A DNA stretch of 64,000 bases, from positions 148,970 through 212,969 of the forward strand of contig CAZURK010000002.1 in assembly GCA_964623055.1 (NCBI GenBank), in the 5' to 3' direction. This document shows, piece after piece, positions 53,000 to 60,962 of this stretch (positions within the stretch are counted from its first letter, which is position 1; each line of letters starts with the position of its first letter). A model generated the notes under the pieces. It ran no database searches and was not told the origin of the DNA. It saw only the letters and a program-made list of their open reading frames with translations. This stretch comes from JADHUC01 sp964623055 (GTDB lineage Bacteria > Planctomycetota > Planctomycetia > Pirellulales > Pirellulaceae). Position numbers and translations under genes: made by a program.

Positions 53000-55402
53000 C
53001 TACTGTTCCAGCCAACTTTCCTGCTCGGCAATCTGGCGATTCCGCTCGGCAATCTCAGCTTTCAACCTCGTCATCAGCATCTCGTCCGACCTGATCTCAG
53101 CCGATGCCGCCGCGACCTCGTCCCAAGTGTACGAGGGGTCAACCATTCGTTCGTAGTGAACCCGATGGTATGTCTCCATTCTATTGGCCACAGGCGGGGT
53201 AGCTGCCAGATAGACGAGAAAGAACACCAGCGAGGCCACGACACACGATCTCGCAACGGCGTAGCCAGCCAATCGTATCTGTCTGCGCTTGCGTGACCGA
53301 AGCATCTCGCGATAAGCGCCCTCAAGACGGCGTGCTCGTAGCCTCAAGTGGCAGATAAGCAGCACGACGACGGCAATCAACGGCGCGACAAGTGGGCCAT
53401 GATGAACCTGCCATTGAATGAAGGCCCAACGCCACTTCGAGTCGTCAAGCTTCAGCGCACTCTGGACTTCGCTTGGGGTCACGCCAAGAGCTTCGCCCTC
53501 GCTCCACACCACAGGCGAGATCCACGTCCGTGTCTCAAGTTCATCGGATATCACTGTCGCCAGCGCTGTGCCGGCGAGAACAGCAATGAGAACAAGCGGG
53601 AAGACAACTTCCAAGGCCAGAAACTTCCGTCGCCGGTCAAGTGCGTCATTTCGAGCGAACGCCAAGAGCGAGCGTAGTGACACTCCGACAAGCGATGCAG
53701 AAACGAAAAACAAGATGATCAAGACAAACGGGGGCAGGCCGGCGATAGCTCGGATGGTCAGATCTTCGATCGCGGAGTAATGCAGAACCAAAACGATTGA
53801 CACGGCGGCGATCACTGCCAGCACCACTAGTTGGTCCCAAGGGAGTTGTAGTCGCTTCCGAACGAAGTGAAACAGCCCAATCACCAGCAGCGCGAACGGA
53901 AGCCAAATTGCCCCGCATATCACCGATGTCTGCACGCTTGGTGAAACGACCTCTGCCGGGCACAATCCCAAAAGCACGAAGCTTACCCCGACCGCGCCGA
54001 ACCAGGCAACGACATGGTGCCACCATCGCATCTCAATACATTCATCGTTGGCCGCTGCGCCTAGGAAGAACGCCACCAAGCCCGACAGCAACGCCAAACC
54101 GAGTGTGATGATCACGAGCATCTGGGCCATAACCATCAGGAAAACAACAAACGGACCGTCTGTTGTTGTCAGGGTGCTGCCTGCCGGATGACCCGTTCCA
54201 ATCGACGGGCCCGCTTTCGCTACCAGCCGCTCTCGAACCTCTTGAAGGACCTGCAACTCGAGCTGGACCTGGGCCAACTCGGCAGGCACATTCTTGACCT
54301 CCTCCATACTCAAGAGATCGGGGGACACTTCGCGCATGTCATCGAGGTTCGCCAAACTCCATTCGCGTAGGAGCAATTTGAGAGTATATAGATTGGCGTA
54401 GCTGCCGGCCACTGAAAGCTGATCCGAGAGCCTGCGCACGTCACGGGCGATGGCATTCGCTGCGTCGAATGATTCACGTCGTATTTCCACGTTCAGGCGG
54501 TCGCTTTCCCAACGCATGATTCGAGACAGCAAGCTGGTTGCCCGGCTTTCGATTGAACGGCTTCCAGCGGCAATCAGACGGTTCGGCGGTGAAAGCGATG
54601 ACTCGTTCAGATACTCCAACGTCGCGGCATAGCCTGTTGTGCCGAATTTCAGAAACGGCTTGGCGAGTCCGGCGGCCAGGCGAGCAGTCCCTTCGTTGAA
54701 AGTCTCGTCGTCTACTATCTTCAAGATGTAACCATCGCCTTCCAAGTCGTATTCAGCCGACGACGACCACAAACGTAGTGCAGCCAGATAGTCGTAAAAC
54801 GCGTTGTCCGGATCGTGCTCGGAACACTCGTCCAGTACGGCGAGCCAGTCATCTCGGCGAGGTACCAGGTCGGAACTCGAAAAGGTCGTACGAAAGAGAA
54901 GCAGCGCACGAGCGCGCCAGAGTTCGACATTCGTGCTGTCGAGCCGAACTGCTGTTTCGATCCTGGCAAAGCACTCGTCGCGGCAAAGCGATTCGAACTC
55001 TTCGGTCAACGCATCGATGGTTTCGTTGTCGAGTTCCCGCCGCCAACTTGCCGGGATGCCCGGAAAGTCGAGGCCCTCCTTCATGCGGACGTGATGCCGA
55101 ATGAATCCGAACTGAGGGGCGTCAAGCATCCAGGCTGCCCCCATGGCCACCTGCGGATCATCATCCGCGGCTTCGACCTGCGACACGTGCTTGAGCCAGA
55201 AATCTGCCTGTATCGCCGGAGGCTTCTCGCTCAGAGGTATCCTCCGAGTTCCAACGAGACTGACGGCAACGTTGGCCCACTGATCCAGATGCGGCCTCCA
55301 GCCCGTTGTCGACACGGTCAACGTCCACGCCAAGCGAACACCGAGCACGGCGAAGACTAGTAGCAGGAGATAAAGCGGCCAAGTAGTGCTTCCATTACGC
55401 AT
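53000..55402 (-). CDS. Large multi-pass membrane protein of unknown function
   Basis: The ATG at 55402 leads directly into a membrane anchor (WPLYLLLLVFAVLGVRLAWT); an ATG 22 codons upstream adds a polar leader. No clear ribosome-binding site. Residues about 35-400 form a large extracytoplasmic region with TPR-like helices (DSTNVELWRARALLLFRTTF, DPDNAFYDYLAALRLWSSSA). Then come about seven membrane spans (VFLMVMAQMLVIITLGLALL, VAWFGAVGVSFVLLGL, SVICGAIWLPFALLVIGLF, LVVLAVIAAVSIVLVLHYS, GLPPFVLIILFFVSASLVGV, ALEVVFPLVLIAVLAGTALA, LVAPLIAVVVLLICHL) and a final helix-rich tail (MTRLKAEIAERNRQIAEQES). No known family recognised. The convergent glgC gene ends 105 bases away. Confidence 0.75.
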   Translation of the reverse strand: MRNGSTTWPLYLLLLVFAVLGVRLAWTLTVSTTGWRPHLDQWANVAVSLVGTRRIPLSEKPPAIQADFWLKHVSQVEAADDDPQVAMGAAWMLDAPQFGFIRHHVRMKEGLDFPGIPASWRRELDNETIDALTEEFESLCRDECFARIETAVRLDSTNVELWRARALLLFRTTFSSSDLVPRRDDWLAVLDECSEHDPDNAFYDYLAALRLWSSSAEYDLEGDGYILKIVDDETFNEGTARLAAGLAKPFLKFGTTGYAATLEYLNESSLSPPNRLIAAGSRSIESRATSLLSRIMRWESDRLNVEIRRESFDAANAIARDVRRLSDQLSVAGSYANLYTLKLLLREWSLANLDDMREVSPDLLSMEEVKNVPAELAQVQLELQVLQEVRERLVAKAGPSIGTGHPAGSTLTTTDGPFVVFLMVMAQMLVIITLGLALLSGLVAFFLGAAANDECIEMRWWHHVVAWFGAVGVSFVLLGLCPAEVVSPSVQTSVICGAIWLPFALLVIGLFHFVRKRLQLPWDQLVVLAVIAAVSIVLVLHYSAIEDLTIRAIAGLPPFVLIILFFVSASLVGVSLRSLLAFARNDALDRRRKFLALEVVFPLVLIAVLAGTALATVISDELETRTWISPVVWSEGEALGVTPSEVQSALKLDDSKWRWAFIQWQVHHGPLVAPLIAVVVLLICHLRLRARRLEGAYREMLRSRKRRQIRLAGYAVARSCVVASLVFFLVYLAATPPVANRMETYHRVHYERMVDPSYTWDEVAAASAEIRSDEMLMTRLKAEIAERNRQIAEQESWLEQ

Positions 55403-55521
55403 CGGAAGGAAACCATGTGAGCAGTGGGGCAACTGACGGCTCTTCCGCTCATTGTACCACTCAGGCAATAGTCACAACATCCAGAACCCCCTGCGCCAAG
55501 AATTCGCGTACCCTGCGAAAC

Positions 55522-55590
55522 TCGTTTAACGGCAAGCCGAAGGCGACTGTGTGCAGGATTCACCGACGCCTTCGGCTTGCCGTTAAACGA
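55522..55590. repeat. TCGTTTAAC-ended hairpin element, copy 2
   Basis: Arms of 24 bases, TCGTTTAACGGCAAGCCGAA... and its exact complement, around a 21-base loop. Same ends as the 37506-37583 element, different interior. It occupies the space between the membrane-protein gene and the sialidase gene; apart from it, the region 55403-55768 shows no gene. Confidence 0.93.
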
Positions 55591-55768
55591 CTTTGGTTGC
55601 GGCTCTGCCGCGCCACGTTTCAGATTCTCCATGGCTGCGGGAGTTCGCGATTGGTCCACGTTAGATGTTGTAGCACGTGTCCGGAGAGTACAATGCGAGG
55701 AGCCGTGCCGCAGAGCAGACTGCAAAGATTCGAGTTTGGAGCCAGCAAGCACGAAAAGGAGACGCAAA

Positions 55769-56890
55769 ATGTGTTCATTCAATGGTATCAGTAGGCCGAT
55801 GTGGCTGTGGCGTGTCTTGGGCTTCGGCGTATTGCCGGCGGTTGCCGTTTCCGCGGGCGAGGCGGATCGAAATTGCGTTCAGAGCAAAGAAGGCGAGCAA
55901 CCTAAGCCGATCGTTGCCGTGGACAATGTATGCGCATGGCCGAATATGACAGTGCTGCGGGACGGGACGATTGTGGCCACCATCCACAATCAGCCAAGTC
56001 ACCTCAAAGTCCCCGCTGACGTCGAGTGCTGGGCCAGCGGAGACGGCGGACGTACGTGGGCGAAGCGCGGAACGCCGGCGCCTCGCGACAATGAGCGCGT
56101 CGCCAGGGGAAACGTCGCTGCAGGTGTTGCGCGCAACGGTGATCTGATCGTTATTGCCAGCGGGTGGTCCGATCCGGCTTCTGCGACCCGAGGGACGATA
56201 ATGCCCCCGATCGTGAGCCGTTCGACTGACGGCGGGCGCACGTGGGCCATCGACGCCGAGGCTTTTCCGGACAAATGGCCGGAGGTCGCTCGCTCAAGTG
56301 CCTCGCCAAACGGATACGTGGTTCCGTTCGGTGACATTCTCGCAGGAGCCGACGGCACGCTGCGCGTGGGATTCTACGGCGGCGCCGTCGGATCAGGCTT
56401 CGTTTACCGCAGCCGTGACGACGGGAAGACGTGGGGCGAGCGGGTGGCGCTGAACCAAGACGTGGTCATACACGAACCCGCCTTGTTCCATCTTGGCGAA
56501 GGCAAATGGCTGGTCGCCGCGCGCCTCAACGGACTGGACCTTCATGCCTCGGACGACGACGCCAAGACCTGGACCCACCGGATGAAGCTCACCGGGACGC
56601 AGCAGCACCCCGGACATTTTGCTCGACTGAAAGACGGGGCAGTGCTCCTGTCGTACGGCAACCGCTTGACGCCAAGGGGAGTTGACGTTCGTTTCAGCGA
56701 CGATGAGGGAGCGACCTGGAGCGAACCGTTCCGCGTAGTAGATTTCCAGGGCGACGGCGGCTACCCGAGCAGCGTTCAGCTCCCCGACGGCCAAGTGTTG
56801 ACCGCTTACTACGCGAGCCGAATCGCGGGCCACGACCGATACCACATGGGCGTGGTCGTGTGGGACCCCGCGACGACACGTGGTCGTTAG
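55769..56890 (+). CDS. Sialidase-type six-bladed propeller, secreted
   Basis: AAAAGGAGACGC precedes the ATG at 55769, followed by an export signal (MWLWRVLGFGVLPAVAVSAG). Earlier in-frame ATGs lie in repeat-derived sequence and are rejected. The mature protein is a sialidase/neuraminidase-like propeller with five Asp-boxes (SGDGGRTW, STDGGRTW, SRDDGKTW, SDDDAKTW, SDDEGATW) and opening blade VCAWPNMTVLRDGTIVATIH. Canonical exo-sialidases have an Arg triad; a candidate Arg is present in several blades but the set cannot be fixed here. The family binds or cleaves sialic acids, but many planctomycete members are only sialidase-like and could act on other glycans. Confidence 0.82.
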   Translation: MCSFNGISRPMWLWRVLGFGVLPAVAVSAGEADRNCVQSKEGEQPKPIVAVDNVCAWPNMTVLRDGTIVATIHNQPSHLKVPADVECWASGDGGRTWAKRGTPAPRDNERVARGNVAAGVARNGDLIVIASGWSDPASATRGTIMPPIVSRSTDGGRTWAIDAEAFPDKWPEVARSSASPNGYVVPFGDILAGADGTLRVGFYGGAVGSGFVYRSRDDGKTWGERVALNQDVVIHEPALFHLGEGKWLVAARLNGLDLHASDDDAKTWTHRMKLTGTQQHPGHFARLKDGAVLLSYGNRLTPRGVDVRFSDDEGATWSEPFRVVDFQGDGGYPSSVQLPDGQVLTAYYASRIAGHDRYHMGVVVWDPATTRGR

Positions 56891-56984
56891 GACCGAACTA
56901 TCAACACGTGTCGTCTTTCGATCCGCAAAATGCACCATGCGATGGCAAATGGCCGTGTCGGCTCCCTAACCATTGCAGGAGACG

Positions 56985-57500
56985 ATGGACGTGGCGGCGA
57001 AAAGCATCCTGCTTCTGGGTAATCCCGCTCTGTACGAGATCAGTCAGCCTGTGAGGCAGGACGAACTTGAGGCAATGCGCGGCGTGGCAACCGATCTTCA
57101 CGACACGCTCATGGCTTTTCGGGACAAGTACGGCGTGGGCAGAGCGATTGCCGCTCCACAGATTGGTGTCACGAAAAGGCTCGTGCATATGCACGTAAAC
57201 GGCCAATCCACCGACCTTGTCAATCCCGTCCTCGAAGACCTGAGCGCCGAGATGATAGAGATTTGGGATGACTGCATGTCCTTCCCGGAACTCTTGGTCA
57301 AGGTGAACAGGCATAAGTCCTGCCGCGTTCGATATCGAAACCCAGCGTGGCAAGAAGAGGAAATGTACATGGAAGGTGACCTATCCGAGCTTCTCCAGCA
57401 TGAATGTGATCATCTTGACGGCGTACTTGCGGTCTCCAGGGCCATTGACGGAAGGTCGTTCGCCTTGAAAAGCGAAAGGAACCAGCAAGGAAGTGCCTGA
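56985..57500 (+). CDS. def: Peptide deformylase, variant motif II
   Basis: GCAGGAGACG lies before the ATG at 56985. 171 residues is the normal length. Motif I is KYGVGRAIAAPQIG (about 48-61; usual GxGxAAxQ), motif II is IWDDCMSFPE (93-102), with Cys97 in the metal-ligand position but Asp in place of the Gly of EGCLS, and motif III is QHECDHLDGV (138-147) with the HExxH ligands and catalytic Glu. Metal binding should be intact. The enzyme removes formyl groups from nascent proteins. It stands alone among glycan genes rather than beside fmt, so it may be a second, specialised copy; substrate-pocket residues differ from the canonical enzyme. Confidence 0.87.
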   Translation: MDVAAKSILLLGNPALYEISQPVRQDELEAMRGVATDLHDTLMAFRDKYGVGRAIAAPQIGVTKRLVHMHVNGQSTDLVNPVLEDLSAEMIEIWDDCMSFPELLVKVNRHKSCRVRYRNPAWQEEEMYMEGDLSELLQHECDHLDGVLAVSRAIDGRSFALKSERNQQGSA

Positions 57501-57560
57501 CCGCTTAAAGAGAGTCTACCTACCATCTCAACCCCAGAATCTGGAACGCCGGACTCTACA

Positions 57561-59261
57561 ATGTATCGAATCCATCTCATACTGATTCTCGCCACATGCC
57601 TTTTCCCAGTCCTTGGCTCGGCCTCTGCTTCCAGAGCGGCCACAGACGATCCCGAATCACTCATCCACAAAGCCCCCGGCGGCATCAGTTTCGAGGTCAC
57701 CGCGAATGGCCTATCAGCGATTCGTGCGGGCGACCGCCAGTTGGCGACAGGCGGCTGGTCGGTGTTCAACGCCGAATACTGGTTCAAGGACACTGGTAAG
57801 GGAGAGGTCGACACAAAGGAACCCGCCGAACAGTCGATCGAAGTCCTCGGACCGCGGCACGCCCGTGTTTGTCATGTGAAAGGGGATGTAGTCTGCACGT
57901 CGGACTATACGTTCGAGGGCGAAGACGTGCTGATCTCGTCGCGCATCGAGAACAACCATCCCGATGCCCCGATGAACGTGGTCGGGTTCCGCGGATTGAC
58001 GTTCCATTTCTCCCGCCCGCCGGACGGTCTGATGACAGTCCAGCACATCAGCTATTTTCAGCATCACGGCGTTGGGCTCTGTCACCCCGGATACTGGGCC
58101 AGATTCGGCGGCAGCTATGCGACGGACGACGCGGTAGGTGTCGGGACGTCGCCGTCGCGCACGGGCCTGATGCGCACGTTGACGTTGTGGGACTACGGAA
58201 GTTGGGCCACTGACAAGCGAGAGAAGTCTCCGGAGCGGCGGTTGCTGTACTTCGCCGTGGCGCCCGTGCCGCCGCGCGGTGCACACACGTTCGACTTTCG
58301 CTTGCGAGTCAGTCGCAATCGCGATTGGCAGCATCTACTGGCGCCGTATCGCGAACACTTTCGTTCGACCTTCGGCCCAGTGCGGTACAAGGCAGATCAT
58401 CGCTGGATCGCATCCGACTACGTGAACAAGAGCCAGCAAGCGATTTCGCCCACGAACCCATACGGCTTCCATGACGGTGCGCGACGAATCGACACGCCCG
58501 AAGGCGTTACCAAGTTCTGCGATTCGGTGGTACCGGTGGTGCACGAGTACGGTGGGCAGGGCGTGATCTTGTGGGGCCAGGGTGGCGACGATCCGCGCGG
58601 AGCAATGTATCGGCCGGACTTCGACGTATTGCCTCCCGAGGTGGAACAAAACTGGTCGACGCTGGCTGAGCGGTTTGCCCAAGCGAAACTGAAGTTGGGC
58701 GTGTGTACGCGGCCTCGGCATCTGGCCGTGCGCCGTGATTGGCGGTGGGACGGCATTATCGACATCAATCCCGACGATTCACGTCATCGCGACATGCTGT
58801 GGAGACGGTTCGAGAACATGATGCAAAAGGGCTGCACACTGTTCTATCTTGACAGTTTCGGTTCCAGCTTCGAAGACGTCAAACTGATGCAGTTCCTGCG
58901 TGAGAAGATGGGGCCCGAGATACTGACGTTTGCCGAACACCAGTGCGATGCGATCCTGCCGTACAGCGGCGGATACTCGGAGACAACGTTCGTCGGCGCG
59001 AAAAACGACGCCGAGCCCTACTACCGCGTTTGGTCGGGTATGCGGAACTGGGAGATTTTCCAGTATCTGTGCCCCGAGTCGCAGTTGATTTCACGCCTGT
59101 ATCGGATCCAGGGCGAAATGCCCGAGAGCTTCGAACCGGTTGATCAGTTCTATTTCCGCAACGGCATCACACCGCTATTGCCGGTTTCTGATTTTCGACG
59201 CGTAACACGATTAGGCACGATCCAGCGCCAATTCATCGATACAGTGGGACAGTGGAGGTGA
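57561..59261 (+). CDS. Secreted TIM-barrel glycosidase-like protein
   Basis: The leader MYRIHLILILATCLFPVLGS is a signal peptide; no strong ribosome-binding site is visible. Residues about 35-270 look like a galactose-mutarotase-type beta-sandwich (ISFEVTANGLSAIRAGDRQL, GEDVLISSRIENNHPDAPMN, FRGLTFHFSRPPDGLMTVQH). Residues about 290-560 form a TIM barrel, with ASDYVNKSQQAISPTNPYGF, GQGVILWGQGGDDPRGAMYR, LKLGVCTRPRHLAVRRDWRW, CTLFYLDSFGSSFEDVKLMQ (Asp at a strand end, plausible nucleophile) and ILTFAEHQCDAILPYSGGYS (plausible acid/base Glu). This order is common in GH31/GH36-like clan-D hydrolases, but no family is certain. It precedes the GH172 gene on the same strand. Confidence 0.68.
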   Translation: MYRIHLILILATCLFPVLGSASASRAATDDPESLIHKAPGGISFEVTANGLSAIRAGDRQLATGGWSVFNAEYWFKDTGKGEVDTKEPAEQSIEVLGPRHARVCHVKGDVVCTSDYTFEGEDVLISSRIENNHPDAPMNVVGFRGLTFHFSRPPDGLMTVQHISYFQHHGVGLCHPGYWARFGGSYATDDAVGVGTSPSRTGLMRTLTLWDYGSWATDKREKSPERRLLYFAVAPVPPRGAHTFDFRLRVSRNRDWQHLLAPYREHFRSTFGPVRYKADHRWIASDYVNKSQQAISPTNPYGFHDGARRIDTPEGVTKFCDSVVPVVHEYGGQGVILWGQGGDDPRGAMYRPDFDVLPPEVEQNWSTLAERFAQAKLKLGVCTRPRHLAVRRDWRWDGIIDINPDDSRHRDMLWRRFENMMQKGCTLFYLDSFGSSFEDVKLMQFLREKMGPEILTFAEHQCDAILPYSGGYSETTFVGAKNDAEPYYRVWSGMRNWEIFQYLCPESQLISRLYRIQGEMPESFEPVDQFYFRNGITPLLPVSDFRRVTRLGTIQRQFIDTVGQWR

Positions 59262-59295
59262 GCTGGGACTCCACTGCGATAGGAGAAAGAAACAC

Positions 59296-60945
59296 ATGGG
59301 TAGACCGAAAATGACTTGCCTGGCAACAGTGCTGTTAGCGATCGTGTGTAGCCAGGCTGAGGCTCAGACTCTTGACGCAATCACCCTTCCCCAAGCCGGC
59401 CGGTCGATGAGGGCGTCCAGTGGGAATGCCGTCGACAACTCGGATTCTGATAAGTTTGCGATCGGTGAGTCCAAGACGATCGCAGTTCTGGACGGTCCCG
59501 GGAAGATCGCGCACATCTGGATGACGCCAAACTCGATGGACATCCGCCATCCGCGTGCGTTCGTATTGCGGATTTGCTGGGACGGTGCCGAAGTGCCGTC
59601 GGTCGAAGTGCCGCTGGGTGACTTCTTCGCGGTCGGGAACGGCATGCGGGCCACCGTCAATTCGCTGCCCGTCAAGGTGAGTTCCTACGGACGCGGTTAC
59701 AACTGCTACTGGCAGATGCCGTTCCGCAAACAGGCGAGAATCACGCTGACCAACGAGTCCGATAAGGAGCCGGCGTCCTGCTACTATCAAATCGACTGGG
59801 TCCGGCTGGACGAACCGCCCGAGACAACGATGTATTTTCACGCCCGGTACCATCAGGAATATCCGCCCGAAATGGGCAAGCCGTACACGGTATTCCTTGG
59901 CCAGGGACGCGGCCACTACGTGGGAACCGTGCTTTCGTCGCAAAACGCCATCGGGCATTGGTTCGGTGAAGGGGACGACATATTCTGGATCGACGGGGAG
60001 GAGGAGCCATCGCTCCAGGGTACCGGAACGGAAGACTACATCAACGAGGCTTGGAACATGCGGGTCCATTCCAGCTTGTACACCGGATGCACGGTCTTCG
60101 AGCCCCGCGCGCCGGACGCTCGGGTGAGCGCTTACAGGTGGCACATTGCCGATCCGATCATCTTCCAGAAGTCTCTGAAATTCCAGATCGAACGCCGCGG
60201 CTTCGTGATGAACTCTCAGGGCGAAGTGGTTTCCCCGTCCGCCTCGCGGCCCGATTACTGGTCATCCGTTTCGTTTTGGTATCAGGATACGATCGCTGAA
60301 CCGTGGTGTGAGTTTCCGGCTTACAAGGACCGCGTGAATCCGGAGATCGTGCTGCACCTGCCCCGGGTCGTGGACACGATCAGGCACTCCGAGGGCGTCG
60401 AGTTGCAGGTGAATCCGTATAACCGTGCCACGTACACCAAGCCCTGGTTCCGCGTGAAGAACGATTCCATCGGGTCATGGGTCGAAATCCCCTTCGAGGT
60501 GACGGAAGCCGGGCGTTACTCGATGTCGCTATTTCAGCATTTGCGCGAGGACAACGGAGTATGGAAGGTCTACATCGACGGCAAGGAAATCCACGAGGCA
60601 GGTGAATCTCAGATCGCAGGCGGCTACCGCGTGAGTCTGGTTAACCAGTTACCGCTCGAGCAGATCAACAAGACGCTGGATTTCTTCAATGTCTTTCGCC
60701 GGAACGAGCACGAGGACTACATCTACGGGCAGAGACGCGAGCGTAAGATCGGGCTGTTCCGCTTCGAGCCGGGCGTTCACGCGTTGCGATTGGTCTGCGT
60801 CGGCTCCAACCCGGCGTCGTTCCATCCGGAAACCGGCAAGCTCAGGTACAACCTCACGGCTGACGTGCTGTCCCTGCGTAGGCTGCCGTTTGACAATCTC
60901 GACGCTTGGATCGAACGGGCTGTGGAGGAGGAGAGGTCACAGTGA
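59296..60945 (+). CDS. GH172 (DUF2961) glycoside hydrolase, secreted
   Basis: AGGAGAAAGAAACAC precedes the ATG; MTCLATVLLAIVCSQAEAQT provides the signal peptide. The DUF2961/GH172 signatures are strong: GPGKIAHIWMTPNSMDIRHP, LRICWDGAEVPSVEVPLGDF, FAVGNGMRATVNSLPVKVSS, NCYWQMPFRKQARITLTNES, GEGDDIFWIDGEEEPSLQGT at about 223-242 and GTGTEDYINEAWNM just after. The Glu residues in these last two segments correspond to the region of the GH172 active site. Characterised members act on furanosidic fructose or arabinose, releasing or rearranging D-fructo- and D-arabinofuranosyl units. The C-terminal 130 residues form an additional sandwich (SWVEIPFEVTEAGRYSMSLF, WKVYIDGKEIHEAGESQI). Which sugar applies here is open. 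Confidence 0.92.
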   Translation: MGRPKMTCLATVLLAIVCSQAEAQTLDAITLPQAGRSMRASSGNAVDNSDSDKFAIGESKTIAVLDGPGKIAHIWMTPNSMDIRHPRAFVLRICWDGAEVPSVEVPLGDFFAVGNGMRATVNSLPVKVSSYGRGYNCYWQMPFRKQARITLTNESDKEPASCYYQIDWVRLDEPPETTMYFHARYHQEYPPEMGKPYTVFLGQGRGHYVGTVLSSQNAIGHWFGEGDDIFWIDGEEEPSLQGTGTEDYINEAWNMRVHSSLYTGCTVFEPRAPDARVSAYRWHIADPIIFQKSLKFQIERRGFVMNSQGEVVSPSASRPDYWSSVSFWYQDTIAEPWCEFPAYKDRVNPEIVLHLPRVVDTIRHSEGVELQVNPYNRATYTKPWFRVKNDSIGSWVEIPFEVTEAGRYSMSLFQHLREDNGVWKVYIDGKEIHEAGESQIAGGYRVSLVNQLPLEQINKTLDFFNVFRRNEHEDYIYGQRRERKIGLFRFEPGVHALRLVCVGSNPASFHPETGKLRYNLTADVLSLRRLPFDNLDAWIERAVEEERSQ

Positions 60946-60962
60946 ATATCGGAGGAATAAGA

